A stretch of DNA of 64,000 nucleotides from Locusta migratoria (lineage: Eukaryota; Arthropoda; Insecta; Orthoptera; Acrididae). A model generated the notes under the pieces. The model saw only the letters and a list, made by a program, of their open reading frames with translations, did not search any database and had not been told where the DNA came from. A program made the translations under genes and the position numbers. This document shows, one piece after another, positions 44,577-55,988 of this stretch (positions are counted from its first letter, which is position 1; each line of letters opens with the position of its first letter). The stretch is taken from positions 645,019,898 through 645,083,897 of the forward strand of contig CM048746.1 of assembly GCA_026315105.1 (NCBI GenBank), written 5' to 3'.

Positions 44577-44871
44577 CAACAGCTGACAGACGTGTTTAAT
44601 AATAGCGCAGGTTAGATAATAAATGGTAACGAATGCCTCAAACTTACGTACCCATCTTAATATATACTCTATCGATATACAAACACAATTCTACACAGAG
44701 TCAAACATTTGGGATTAACTAAAACAAAAGAAATGGTCTGTTTCGGATCCTGACCACCACCTTAGATCTATAAGCAAAATAAATGTATCTCTTCATTTAT
44801 GGCTGCAACAGCTGACGATTGTGTTAAATATAGCGTGTGTTAGAATTTAATGGTAATGAACGCTACAAACG
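44577..44871 (+). repeat. Diverged direct duplication, about 65 bp
   Basis: Two copies starting 'CAACAGCTGAC', at 44577-44643 and 44807-44871, each followed by a 'GTGTTnAATA', 'TAGCG' and 'TGGTAACGAA(C)GC' order. Spacing is about 230 bases. Confidence 0.65.
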
Positions 44872-47800
44872 ATGCAACCCCCCCCCCTAATAAACAATTT
44901 TTTTATTTTTTTGTTTCTTGCTTATGCAGAACCATTGGTTGATATTGGGAGTATATCTTTCAATCATTTCTTGCCCCTGGAACACCTACACCAACCCTAT
45001 CTAAACAGTGGGCTCCCACAAACCCCAAAAATTAATAGAATACTGTGGAATGGTTGGCTTACACGTAGGCTTTATCTTGTCTAGCTGCTCATATTGGTTC
45101 CGAAAATGTAGGTATTAACCACTTGATTAATAAACCGAACTATATAGCCACTGATAATTAATTTAAAGCAAAGGATAACGCAACTGACAATATTGAGGCA
45201 ACGGAACCAGTATGGCCAACTAACAAGAAGGGAAGGTTAACTGTATTTAGTTCCAGAGTAAGTAGATATTTTACTTTCCCCATCCAAAAAGGGAGTCTTA
45301 AGGGCAGAAAAAATGAGCAAAATTTATCATCTATATACATTTATTTAGCTAAAACAATTTGTCCATTTAAACATTACTTAGAACAGCTGATCAACACACT
45401 ACCAGTTATCTCTTCTGGACAACTAATTAAATATTTAGTAAAAATTAGGTATTGGTCTCATTATTAACTGTTCTGTGCGAGTTAATTGCCACTCTTAGAA
45501 GCACGGGAAGGACAGGTTTCTTTCACACTGGAAATAATACTTCCCATTAACGGCAGTGAGACAAAATTAAGCATGCAGTGCACAAACATTTCCTAAGCTA
45601 CAACAAACAAACTTCACTTCTTATATTTACTAACGGAAGCGAGGCAGAAGGCTCCATGCACAGTGTGGAATTATAATTACAGCTCACTCTGAAACTATGC
45701 TCACAATTGTACAAGAAAAATCGCGAAGCCTGAAGAAATTCCTTCGCAAAAATACATATAAAATTAAAGCATTTCTTATCTTACAGCAGTTGCAGGTAAT
45801 AGAAGAGGCTTTCGGCCCCGTTATCTGTCGAAAATCCATTGTGTGGCCTCCGCCACGCCAGAAACTAAGTCCAAAACCGTCACAAACCCCAATTAAAATC
45901 TGCGTAAAGTTCGTTGGCGAATCATACATTAAACTGACGCGAATTTAATTTAGAATGAAATCATGGCAACATCAAGAGCGTGAGGGATTAATTTCGAGGA
46001 GGTACTATTGTGTGGCCCACACCACGCCAAAATGTAAGTCCACCAGCAAACGGAATTGTTCCAAATTTAAGAATTTTTTTCGCAAACTATTCATGAAACA
46101 GTAATACATTGGAAAACGCTCTTGATCTATGAATTGTCACTGTAGTTACCCACTGAAAGAATTTGAGCAAGATGATCTATTTGACTAACGGAAATCTTCC
46201 AAGTCCGTCGCCCCCCATTCCTAGCGAAATTTGCCAATCGATAAAATTTCTGCTGTTGCAGTTTGGTTACTCCCGATACACGCGACATTTCTATCAACAT
46301 TTCTCCCTACGAATATAGCAATTTTGCGCAATTTCTTACCACTTAACTGCAAAGCTGAACAGCACCCTCAGAAACGCTTCTGGACCTCATGGTAGGCAGG
46401 CAACGACAATCTCTTACTCCCTCGCCAACCGCCAACGTCCCAACTTTCCCCTGAGCTTGCGCTCTGATTGGCGAATCGCGGTGGCCCCAGAGGGCGAATT
46501 CCTTCGCTCGGTTTCGCACTCCCTATTCGTCCAATATCGACCAGTCACCCACAAACTGAACGTCTTTGAACCTCCCACTGGCTAACTACCTTATCTTTAC
46601 TAGCAGAAGCAGACGATCTCTATACTACTGCTACACACATGCAAACCTTACCTTGGGTTACCTGTAAGCTGTTACTACTTGCACTCATCCATTCTCACAC
46701 TCAGAGGAAGGAAAAGGAAAAGCATGTCACATGAACTCTTGTATTATAGGATGAAATATATCAACACGCCTGTACCATCTCCCCTTCCATGTCATACCAC
46801 ATCTAAAAATTAAATTGTAACTCAGAAGAATAGTGCCTACATGTTCCAGGGCTCAACATTACTTGAATGGACAAAGATTTCAAATTACATAAAGTGCAAG
46901 CATAATGACAATTGAGTGGCTATTGACTGAGAAGGCAATGTGACGATACAGCAGTAACGTCACACATATATGTCCAACTGCACTTTGTGTTCACTCTTAG
47001 AATCATCATATTCCGAAATGTAGTACTCTCTCTCTTCAGCAACCATTTTTAAGGTAAATAGATACACAGATTGACGAAGAACGCGTGACAATTTTCAATG
47101 TATAGACGCCTTCTATCTCCTAACCCCCAACCCGTAAATCGACAGGTACAGGTACAGTTCTAACTCCCAGACACGTAGTCATCTCTCCACCACACACCTG
47201 AGCATGTGATCCTCCAACCCCTCCTCCTCCACTACGAAACTGATGGGGATCCGATCCTTGGAGATACACACGTAACCACATTTACTTGTTATTACGCACT
47301 GTATCTAGGTTACAAGTTCTCTGATCAGCACACTGCAGTTGCGGTAAACGCGTTTGGAAAGATTATGTTTTTTTTTTTTTTTTATTCTTCTGCAGGAAGG
47401 GACAGATGAGCGCTGAATCTCTCCCTAGCGAAGACGCGCCCGTTTGCTACAGCAGACCATAACAGGTGTTACATGGCAGGAATCTATTGTGAAAGAATCC
47501 TTTCGCCTACTGCATACACAGACTTCTGACAGCACGCCTCCATTAGAGCTCAAATCACCCATACTTTGCGACAACGTCTGGATTTCGGATACTTATCAAA
47601 AATGAGAATTTTTTTGTCTCAGCATTTGACCTGACCGTCCTTAAGCCTAGATATTTCCTTATATCGATGTATTAGCAATGATTCCTAATGTAGCTTGCTC
47701 TTAACCTCCTTGGTTGGGGGTTGGTCAGGTTACCTGCCTGACGAACGGTGACGCTCTCTGGGCTCCCCTCCACTACCTCTCTCTGGTAACGGTTAAGCAC

Positions 47801-49619
47801 TGGTGAAGAGAGCTAGTCATACGCTTCTTCGTTCCTGGTAGGGTAAGTACCTCTGGGTTTGGTTCTGCTGTGGCTGCATGGCTCGACTTAGTTCAGGCTC
47901 CATAGTCGTACTTATGCCTTTTCGTGAGCTTAACTCTGGGAGTAACAGCTACACTATGTGTAGTAGTGAGATTTTGCTTAATTTCGTACAGGATTGCTAA
48001 TTTTATGTCGATTTTTGCTGGTATCTGATTCCGATTCTCTGATGGTGTTTCGTTAGCATAGTTCTTGCTCTTTATAACTTTTAAATCGTTTCTTCGCCTG
48101 TTTAAATATGTTCAGTGTCCTTCGGGTTCTTATCGTAGTTGAATTCTAATATTTTCGGGGATTCGCCTATACTGTTCCTACTTTGTCGACAGAACACGTG
48201 GACGATATCAGACTAAGCCTTCAGCTTTTCCATCATTCAGTGCACATGAGTGGTTAATAATTGTATAGCTTAGGTGTTTTCTAGTGAGTCTAGCGTGATA
48301 ATTTTCCCCGAAAATTGTCTATTCTAACTATCTCTGTACTTGTCGGCCCACGTGTGCGCCGATTAGCGTGTTCTCAGTCGTGGTTATTACCATTAAATAC
48401 ATCTTCTTTCTCTGTGTAGAAAGAACCGTTGCACAACGTATATTGTGTTTTTAATTTTCATGAAATAGAATTATTTCACTTCTCTGAATTTTTGTAACCG
48501 AACTCTGTATTGTGCTGTAGCAATCTGTAACCTTACTTATCTAATAGATATCACTCCTCTAGTCAGAAAGAATGGTTACATGACACATTTCGCGATCTTA
48601 TTCTCTTCTATACTGGTTTTGTTAACTTTTGCATATTTTGTGTTCAGACTTAGTAGAGTGCTGTATTGATCTAACAACTTCAACCTTTTATAGTTATCTT
48701 CTCCCTGTGCTAAACGAACGCCAGAGCGACCGTTTGTACATATTATTTAATGAAATCTTGATTTAATGTTTAGTTAGAAGTTCTAGGGAAACTTTAACTT
48801 CCATCTGTACACCGCACTTTGTGGTCTTAAACCAAGTGCGTTTGTTTCTGATAGTTGATCATGAGCCTAAGCCACTAGCTTGACACATTATGGAAGCGAA
48901 GTACTATTTCATTGTGCATGAGTGAACCTTCGATCTGCATTCTCCGCATTGCTTGGCTGTCGTCTTGGTGTATTGGTGTCGGGTGCTCGGTAAGTACCTG
49001 CATGGCTTGGCATATGAATCTGAGTGTGAATGAGCTGCAATTCCTCCGTTCCCCCCTATGAAACGTGATCGTAAAACCTATACTCAACTTTGCAGTTGGG
49101 CAATTTTAGGGCCATGTAATTGTGGATATTTTGAATATTTTGTAAGGTGTGTTTTTTTATTGTAATTTTAAAAAATGGTCTTCCCACTTGTTGTTCTTGT
49201 TTTGACAATAAATTTACTTTTTAAATTATAATCCTTTTGTGCTAATTTAAATTCTCCCTTCATCATTTATTTTGTATTAATGTGGGGTAATTTGTGTCTT
49301 GTGTGCTCCCTTCTGGAGGAGACAATATTTGCGTTTCCGTTGCCAACATTTATGATTTCTGATTTAGATCCATGACTGCGGAACATTATTTAATTGTGTG
49401 CTGTTTCCTCTAAAGATTACAGTAAAGGTAGAACTGTTTGCTTAATTTATAGAATCAAAGTTTTGCTTAAGGCAACTGTATACTTTCGCCGCTGTGTGAA
49501 TATCGCCGTAATTAGATTTTGTGAGCAAGCAATCAATTGTTAACTTCCAAAACACGGCTACTTAACAACCAAAAGAACAGCGGGCGAGTTTCAACATCTT
49601 TAACAATACCTCACCACAC
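44872..49619. other. Long spacer without a recognised gene
   Basis: About 4.7 kb. Contains a direct repeat 'TTGTGTGGCC' with 'CCACGCCA' and 'TAAGTCCA' at 45838-45873 and 46010-46045, a T run at 47370-47384 and many short frames without domains. I see no splice-linked coding series and no transposon ends. Confidence 0.5.
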
Positions 49620-49711
49620 CAGTGGTGGATCCAGGATTTCGGTCGGGGGGCGGGGGGGGGGGGCAAATTTTTTGGTACTGTAGCTTACCTGCCTTCCAAA
49701 ATATTCACTTA

Positions 49712-49714
<3 letters not shown>

Positions 49715-49752
<38 letters not shown>

Positions 49753-49790
49753 TGTGTGTGTGTTTGTGTTTGTGTGTGTGTGTGTATATG
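49715..49790. repeat. (AC)n-(GT)n inverted microsatellite
   Basis: About 18 AC units followed directly by a GT-rich run, so the two halves are inverted copies and could form a hairpin. Lies in the 3' non-coding part of the hAT element. Confidence 0.9.
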
Positions 49791-50309
49791 TTATCAAATT
49801 TCTTACTACATTAATTGATGAATATCTTTAAAATATGACAAGTGCATTTGTATAACACTATGTTTGTCTGCTGACATAAAAAAATATAAAAAATGCAAAC
49901 GGTTATTGGTGTCCAGTCTTAAATGTTTGAAATTAGTTCACTAATTGCTTTCAAATTTTGACAGAATGCTGTATATATGTTTATATGCAATAATGACGAT
50001 ACAAATGTTTAATAGTAAATTTGAGTGTATTCAGGAAATCATCCGAAATTTCATGAATGAGAGACCGTCTTGGCTGCAAAATTTTTATTCACAAACGAAG
50101 CCACAAGAATGGAATGGGAAGATTTATCATCTTACATTGTTAATTACATTGTATTATACTCATAGTAAGCTGTTTTTCTCATGACTTCAAGTATTAACAA
50201 TAACATTCTTTCTTCTTATGCAACAATAATTAATAAAAATGAAAAATTATGAACGTGGTGAAATTTAATATTAAATACAATATACACAATATCGCTCTTA
50301 AATGTTAAA

Positions 50310-52860
50310 TTCTAATCTCCTTCTACGGCCAGTTTTTGAAAATCTTGTAATTACTTTTTCTATATCTATAGGAATCTGGTAAGGAATATGCATAAGTGCA
50401 AGACTTTGGAGGCGGTTTTCTTTCATCGATGTTCTTAAATACGTTTTCAGCCGCCGCTACGTCGGAATGATCTTTCGGATGAAAGTACTGATAAAAGCCT
50501 ATGTATTATAGGATATAAATCCTTGTCACATGTAGCCAATATATCAAGACCTATGGTTGGAAGATCTTTTTGTCGTTCCCTTTCTTGATTCCATTTCTCT
50601 CGCCACAACAACGTTTCATCCCTTAACATATGAGAAGCAATGTTTTTGTCTACGTCAAGCAGGGAACCGAAGCGATTGATGAGAGACTCTGAATTTTTTT
50701 CAGTTTCACCTGCAGTGATCTTCACAATACTTTCTGGACTGAAAACAGAAAGCTTAAAAACATCCAAAGTTTTAGCAGAGAATCTTTCTCGTAAATCACT
50801 TATAATGAAGTCCAGTAGGGGAGCATAGACTGTTACTCTGTAATATTCTTCTGCCGAATTTGTTTGAGGGTTCTCGCGATAAACTTGGCGTCAACCGTGG
50901 CGAGGTATGCGAGGAATATTGAACTCGACGCCAAGTTGATCCGCAAGATTCTCTGCACGTATCCATATGCTACTGAAGCTAGTGACCAAATTTTCTCGAC
51001 GGCTGACTAGAATGTTAATAGTGTTCTTTACGTGTGAAGTACTGTCATTGAGGTCAGTTGCAGGTTTCTGCAAAAGTTTGCTTAAAGGCTGCGTTAGAGA
51101 CAGCACATCGCTCAGACATAGTAATGACAACAGAAACTGTGAGTTGCACAAATTTAAGATCAGAGAAGCATCCTTACCAGCTGTGTTTGGGTCACGCCAT
51201 TCAGCAATCTTTCCGAGAGTCTCCACAATTTTTGCAAGATCAGATGAAAACTGAAGAACACTTTCATGCCTCTCTACCCACAGGGTCTCACAAAATGATT
51301 TGAGTGCACAACCCAAGATGTTCATTAAGAAACTTTTTCTTTTAGGTTGCGTCTTGAAGAAATTAATAACTTCTTTCATGACAGATACAGCATCCCGGAT
51401 AGCAGGCACCTTGGAACTACGGGATATAGAATTTTTAGTTTGTGACTGTAGCATGGTGTCTTAACAGCGTTCTTGGCCTCCTTCTGCACTTCAGTGGCAG
51501 CATCTCGAGCTTCGATAGCATAACTGCACATCCATCAGTTCCAGTTCCAACACAACGTTCCAGTGGAAGATTGAGCTTATTCTTCAGCTGGTACAGGACA
51601 ATTTTACCAAGAGCCTTACCAATTAACGATAACTCTTCAGCTGTGGAAGTTCCGTCTACCTGCTGTGCTGTGTTTACTAGCTGCCTGGATTCTTTGCAAT
51701 CTTCATTAGACTGGTAGCCATCTTCGAGATTCGAATGAACAAGTTCTGGAAACGCATCAAGGAAACTGATGAAGTCCTCACGGATATTATCGATATGTAT
51801 GTATCGTGTCGTAAGGCTTAGCTGAGATGAGTAAGAAGCATCTGATGTCTCGTCAAAAAGTATGGAATAAAACTGGCATGAGCGTACACTACTCAAAATT
51901 TGTTCAGAAATCTCTTTCCCACAACATGAAATGAGAGCATTTTGAGTTGTCTTACTTATATACGTAGCATTTGAAGAAGCTGACTGCAGGTGTTGCTCTA
52001 GTTTTTTATCCCAAGCAGACACTCTAAATCTCAGTAATTCTCTAAAATTTCCTTCGTGCACAGCAGCAATGGAGCTCTCGGAACTTGGATGTTTAGGAAA
52101 AATCTGACCATCATCTCTGTGTCCACGGAATACTAGATTTTGCCACCCAAGAAAAATAACTGTTTCGACTATAGGGCGAAGTCGTTCCCTGTTTTCTTCC
52201 ACTTCTTTGCTGCGCTGTTGGTGTACACGATTTATTACCTCCAAGTGGGGTTTATTAAATGTGTTGAGGAATGCATTCCCCTGTTCTACAGCTCTTGTGA
52301 TAAATGTGACTGGCATGTGCTTCCAAATCGCCATTCTGCCCTGAAATATTCTTGAAGTTAGTGAGCGGTTTGGTCACAAGTTTTTGTAATGGCACAGTTT
52401 TTTGACATCCACCATCACGTCCAGTAGCAATATTTACAAAATAAACCATTAAGTGCATGTGAAAAGACAAGCGAAGGGTATTTGCTGAAGTATTTATACC
52501 CAAAATATCGCTTCACCTCTTTACCTTTCATCACGTGTAAGGAAAATGGAAATTCATACTCATCATTCGGTTGCCATGAGTTCGATAATAGTTGATATTT
52601 TGTGTAGTCATCAATACTTTTATCTAAGAAATTTACAATATCATAGGGGACACTAGACTCAGCACACGAATTAGACTCTGGAGAAGTAGGCGTCAGCGAC
52701 ACGTCACTAAAACTGACACATACGGTAGACTGGGAGGGTTCGGAAGAAGCTGCTGTGACAGGAATCACATCCTCAGTACGTTCTTCCACATCAAGCTGAG
52801 ACCCAGAAGTTGCAGTACGCTTATGGACAGGCATAAAAAATGAGTCGATGCTTCGGGTTC
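50310..52860 (-). pseudogene. hAT transposase 2 (TTF-type zinc finger/ZMYM1-like)
   Basis: Minus-strand frames 52415-52954, 52255-52503, 51435-52334, 50891-51454 and 50447-50767 form one transposase. N-terminus: 'RTRSIDSFF', then 'GLFCKYCYWT' of the TTF-type zinc finger and 'HASHIYHKSC'. DUF4371-like middle: 'NFRELLRFRVSAWDKKLEQH', 'FYSILFDETSDASYSSQLSL' (catalytic Asp region) and 'CVGTGTDGCAVM'. Then 'FCETLWVERHESVLQFSSDL', where the conserved RW/ER..A block lies. C-terminus: 'DLYPIIHRLLSVLSSERSFR', a dimerisation signature, continuing out of frame to about 50310 ('VITRFSKTG'-like). At least four frame changes or stops make it inactive. Introns could explain some breaks, but the pieces abut or overlap. 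Confidence 0.88.
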
Positions 52861-52960
52861 GATTCACTGACGATGTTGGTCGTTGATTTGCCTGTGGGAT
52901 GAAGGAAAGTAAGAGGTAAGTAGGTCCATATTCTGGAAGAAAAACGAAAGACACACGGGG

Positions 52961-54041
52961 TACATAAACAGAATGATATTCGCAGCAGTAAAAGTTGCGA
53001 ATTTCTTATTTAATATCATTAAATTTTCATTTTATGATGACCAATGTACTGAAACAAAAATGTGAGTAAACGAGTTACCAATTTTAATACAATATGCTAC
53101 TAATTGATTTCAGAAATATAGGGGGTTATGTGTCCCTTTTATTTCACTTTGGAGCTATTACAGTAACGACAATTTCCTAGATCATAACAACTGAAGTAAA
53201 CCACTAGCAGTAATAAAATGCATTTTTATTTAAGTTAAATCAAAATGTAAATGCAACACAACGCGCTGTCGATAACACGTACGGAATATGTTATATACAA
53301 GGGTTGAAGTTGATTCGCTTTTACTTAAAATTGGTTGCATTTTCATTTAAAACTAAAGATAATCGACGGGACGTTAAGCTCCAAGCTTCTTCCTTCCTTC
53401 CACTAAAGATAAATGTTTGCTGATGTATGTAATTATTATTATTCTTACACGTGAACTGCTTTTTCTTAAAATTTGTTGCGTTTATGTAACCTATAAGCTG
53501 TTGCCGAAGACAGGAAGATTCTTTTTCTTTTTTTTTCTTTGTCTGTTCTTATCACGCTTCAAGCCATATTGCCTCGTTTTTCGCTTGAATGTTTGTAGAG
53601 AGACTCGTGAGGCATCCACCCTTTGTTGTGCAGATTTTGACTTCTATCTTATACACGGTAAAATTTTTGTGAATGCTTAGTGAAACTGGTGTTTTGAAAC
53701 TAGAAAATTTCGACATGCTGACTTCAAGCTCTCAATATGTTGAAAGTCTAAAACGTTCACTGAAAAGGAAAGTATAAAAGGCTTAATGTTTTCCTTCTTG
53801 TCAAAAGCTGTGGTTACCAGAGGAAGAACTTTTGATCTTCGTTTTTTGATTATTGGAGAGGAAAGAAATGGCCGTGGAATATTCAATGACACATTTCAGA
53901 ATTTGCCTGGTGCGATCAGGGCAACCACAGAAATCCTAATTTTGATGGCCCGCCTTACGTCTAACCCAGGCCTCCCGAAGGCCTCATTCCGTGTTTCATC
54001 ACGTTGTAAGGGTTTGCTATAGAAAAATGAAATAGTTTTTC
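52961..54041. other. No gene recognised
   Basis: AT-rich spacer. Should contain or abut the missing 5' end of hAT 2, but no CAGTG-type terminus is seen. Confidence 0.5.
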
Positions 54042-54232
54042 CGCGCGGGGATGGCAGCACGGTCTACGGCACCATATCGTCGGGGTCTGCGCGGCCGCTT
54101 TCACCGGAGGCTCGATCCCTACCTCGGGCATGGGTGTGTTGCTGTTCTTAGAACAAGTAGAGTTTAAGGCTAGGGACCGATTACTGCAGCAGTTTGGTCC
54201 CATGGGACTTTTCACGCATTTGAACATTTTTT
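54042..54232 (+). mobile_element. SINE, diverged copy
   Basis: 'GCGCGGGGATGGCAGCACGG' head, 'GGAGGCTCGATCCCTACCTC' (B box region), 'GGGCATGGGTGTGTTGCTG', 'TTAAGGCTAGGGACCGATTA' and 'TTTGGTCCCATGGGAC', then 'GCATTTGAACATTTTT'. The order matches the SINEs; the tail motif GGGACTGATGACC is altered. Confidence 0.8.
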
Positions 54233-54994
54233 AAATAGCTGGCAAAAAATTTTATCAGCTATGTCGAGGATAAAAAAAATTGAGTTTCAGATTCAAGTGA
54301 CAAAACGAAAATGTGAAGAAGATTTAAATTATTTTTAAACGTTCGATCATATTATGAGATAGCTGAGTAAAAGCAGTTTTTGTTTCAATTAAACGACTGG
54401 TTATAACACTGAAACATAGGGTCCTTGACAAATCTTTGCTATTAATTTAATTTCATACGTTTTGGTACAAATACATAAGGGGGCATCCAAAAATCATAAA
54501 TTACGTGAAGTGCTTGGAGGAGGGGGAATAGAAGCGAATCTCAGAAAATCTCACGTGGTGGAGAGGAGAGGGCGTCTCGGCAAATATCACGTAATTTTTT
54601 CCGCAAGAAACAGTGTAAAACTGAAAGAACATTTGGTTGAATTAAGTAAAACATGTTTCACTTCTAAAATATACCAGAATCCAACACAATAATATTTATT
54701 GCGGCTGTGCACAGTAGCCCCTCGAACGTTTCTCTGCAGATACTCGACTTTTTTTTTCACGCGCGTTTCTGTAGGAACTGGATCACAACAAGCGTGGCAG
54801 CATAAATGCTGTTCAGAGGTAAATCTCGCAACAATTTTTTTTATTAGTGTGTGTGTGTGTGTGTGTGGAAGGGGGGGGGGATGTCCGACGATGGCAAAAC
54901 TGAATGATGGAACAAGCTATTATTGAAGTCGGTGTTCAGCATCATGGCCCTGACTGAACAGTTACGATAGATAATCGTCATTAAACTTCGTGAT
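54233..54994. other. No gene recognised
   Basis: Spacer with a short GT run at about 54846-54867 and a G run after it. Confidence 0.55.
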
Positions 54995-55160
54995 CTGTGC
55001 AAAGCCCTATGGGACTTAACTGCTGCATCAGTCCCTAATTAAACTGACTTATGCTAAGGACAACACAAACAACTATACCCGAGGGAGGATACGAACCTCC
55101 GCCGGGCTCGGCCGCCCGATCCATGGCACGAAGCCTTAGACCATGCAGACAACCCCACGT
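54995..55160 (-). mobile_element. SINE, subfamily A-like, antisense
   Basis: 'CCCTATGGGACTTAACTGCT', 'GCATCAGTCCCTAATTAAAC', 'TATGCTAAGGACAACACAAA', 'TACCCGAGGGAGGATACGAA' and 'CCTCCGCCGGGCTCGGCCGC' are the body, B box and head on the minus strand. Confidence 0.85.
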
Positions 55161-55292
55161 GGTAAACCTTCGTGCAGTAACCGTACACTGTCGACATGAT
55201 TGATTTAATATTATATTACTACAGATAAGTACCGCATTTGATCACGGAGGTTTGGAGGAATGAGTCGTGACTCACAGGGGATTAAGTCTCTC

Positions 55293-55329
<37 letters not shown>

Positions 55330-55555
55330 TTTAGTTTTGTGTCGCGTGACCAGCAAATATATCCTACATAAATGCCTTCATCAAGTTGTGGGCAAACTGA
55401 AGATCGATATCGAAAGTAGAAGTTCCTAATTATTTGAGTTCTTCGAGAATTATAAAGCCTGGAGTATTTATCTTCAGGAATTTTCACAACTGAATGTAAG
55501 AAATTGTTGTACAAACAATATGGTCATTATTACATTCGGGGGTAAAAAGACTTAA
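55161..55555. other. Spacer with poly(A) run
   Basis: A run of about 29 A at 55297-55325. This should be the continuation of the sequence into which the gypsy element inserted; I do not recognise BEL pol in it. Confidence 0.5.
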
Positions 55556-55559
55556 ATAT
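55556..55559 (+). repeat. ATAT target duplication, one side of gypsy element
   Basis: ATAT directly outside the LTR's terminal CA (minus strand). Partner is 59699-59702. Confidence 0.7.
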
Positions 55560-55914
55560 TGTCGCGCTGAAATGGAAACAGGCTTGACTTCGAAGGCAAC
55601 TAAACACAGTACTTATACTGAAACGACGTTTATTACGAACTCAACATACACGCAGCACTGACTGCCTCTCAGGCAGAGTGCTCTGTTTTTTATACACAGA
55701 CAGAATTTACCAGAAATTAGAAGAACAGTTAACATAAGAAACAAGTAGAATTGCAAGTGAACATAAGAAAGATGTAGAATCTTCTGGAATTTTTAATTAC
55801 AAAGAAATAGATTTTTGTCGGTGGGCGGGATTGAACCGACGACCTTCTGCAACGTAGTCCGTGACGCTATCCCCTACGCGACGCCGGCAATCGGTGTTCG
55901 TGGTCTCTCGCGGC
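55560..55914 (-). repeat. gypsy 3' LTR with tRNA-like block
   Basis: Begins TGCCGCGAGAGACCACG and ends GCGCGACA. Inside: tRNA-like segment (55815-55893), TATAAAAA (RC at 55687-55694) followed by a short GC-richer start region, and AATAAA (RC at 55629-55634). This gives U3, R and U5 in usual order. The terminal TG...CA and the ATAT duplication define the ends. Confidence 0.82.
55815..55893 (-). promoter_or_regulatory. tRNA-like A and B boxes inside LTR
   Basis: On the minus strand A box TCGCGTAGGGG (55871-55881; one mismatch to TRGYNNARNNG) and B box GTTCAATCC (55828-55836; fits GWTCRANNC) are 34 bases apart, as in tRNA genes. The 5' LTR remnant has TGGCGCAGGGG (59654-59664), a full match to the A box. 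Arms do not pair well enough for a functional tRNA. Whether Pol III uses it is unknown. Confidence 0.65.
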
Positions 55915-55988
55915 ATTGCTCCCTGTCCTGGAGAAACAGCAACCCGCTATTATGATCCCTGTGGAGCCAGCTGCAATGTCCTGGATCT

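Larger units (their letters stand above)
49620..52960 (-). mobile_element. hAT transposon 2, antisense, 5' end unresolved
   Basis: The element's 3' end at 49620 starts CAGTGGTGGATCCAGGATTT, the typical terminal motif of this hAT group. Transposase is on the minus strand at 50310-52860. The opposite end is not found; I give 52960 as the limit of recognisable sequence. Candidate target duplication next to 49620 is CACCACAC, unmatched on the other side. Confidence 0.75.

Noticed and set aside
50310..52954. Domesticated host gene of the ZMYM1/hAT type
   Set aside because: Frame breaks in several places and a hAT terminus at 49620 point to an ordinary decayed transposon; introns do not explain overlapping pieces.
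55815..55893. Functional tRNA gene on the minus strand
   Set aside because: A and B boxes are good, but acceptor and anticodon arms do not pair well, and the block is inside an LTR.
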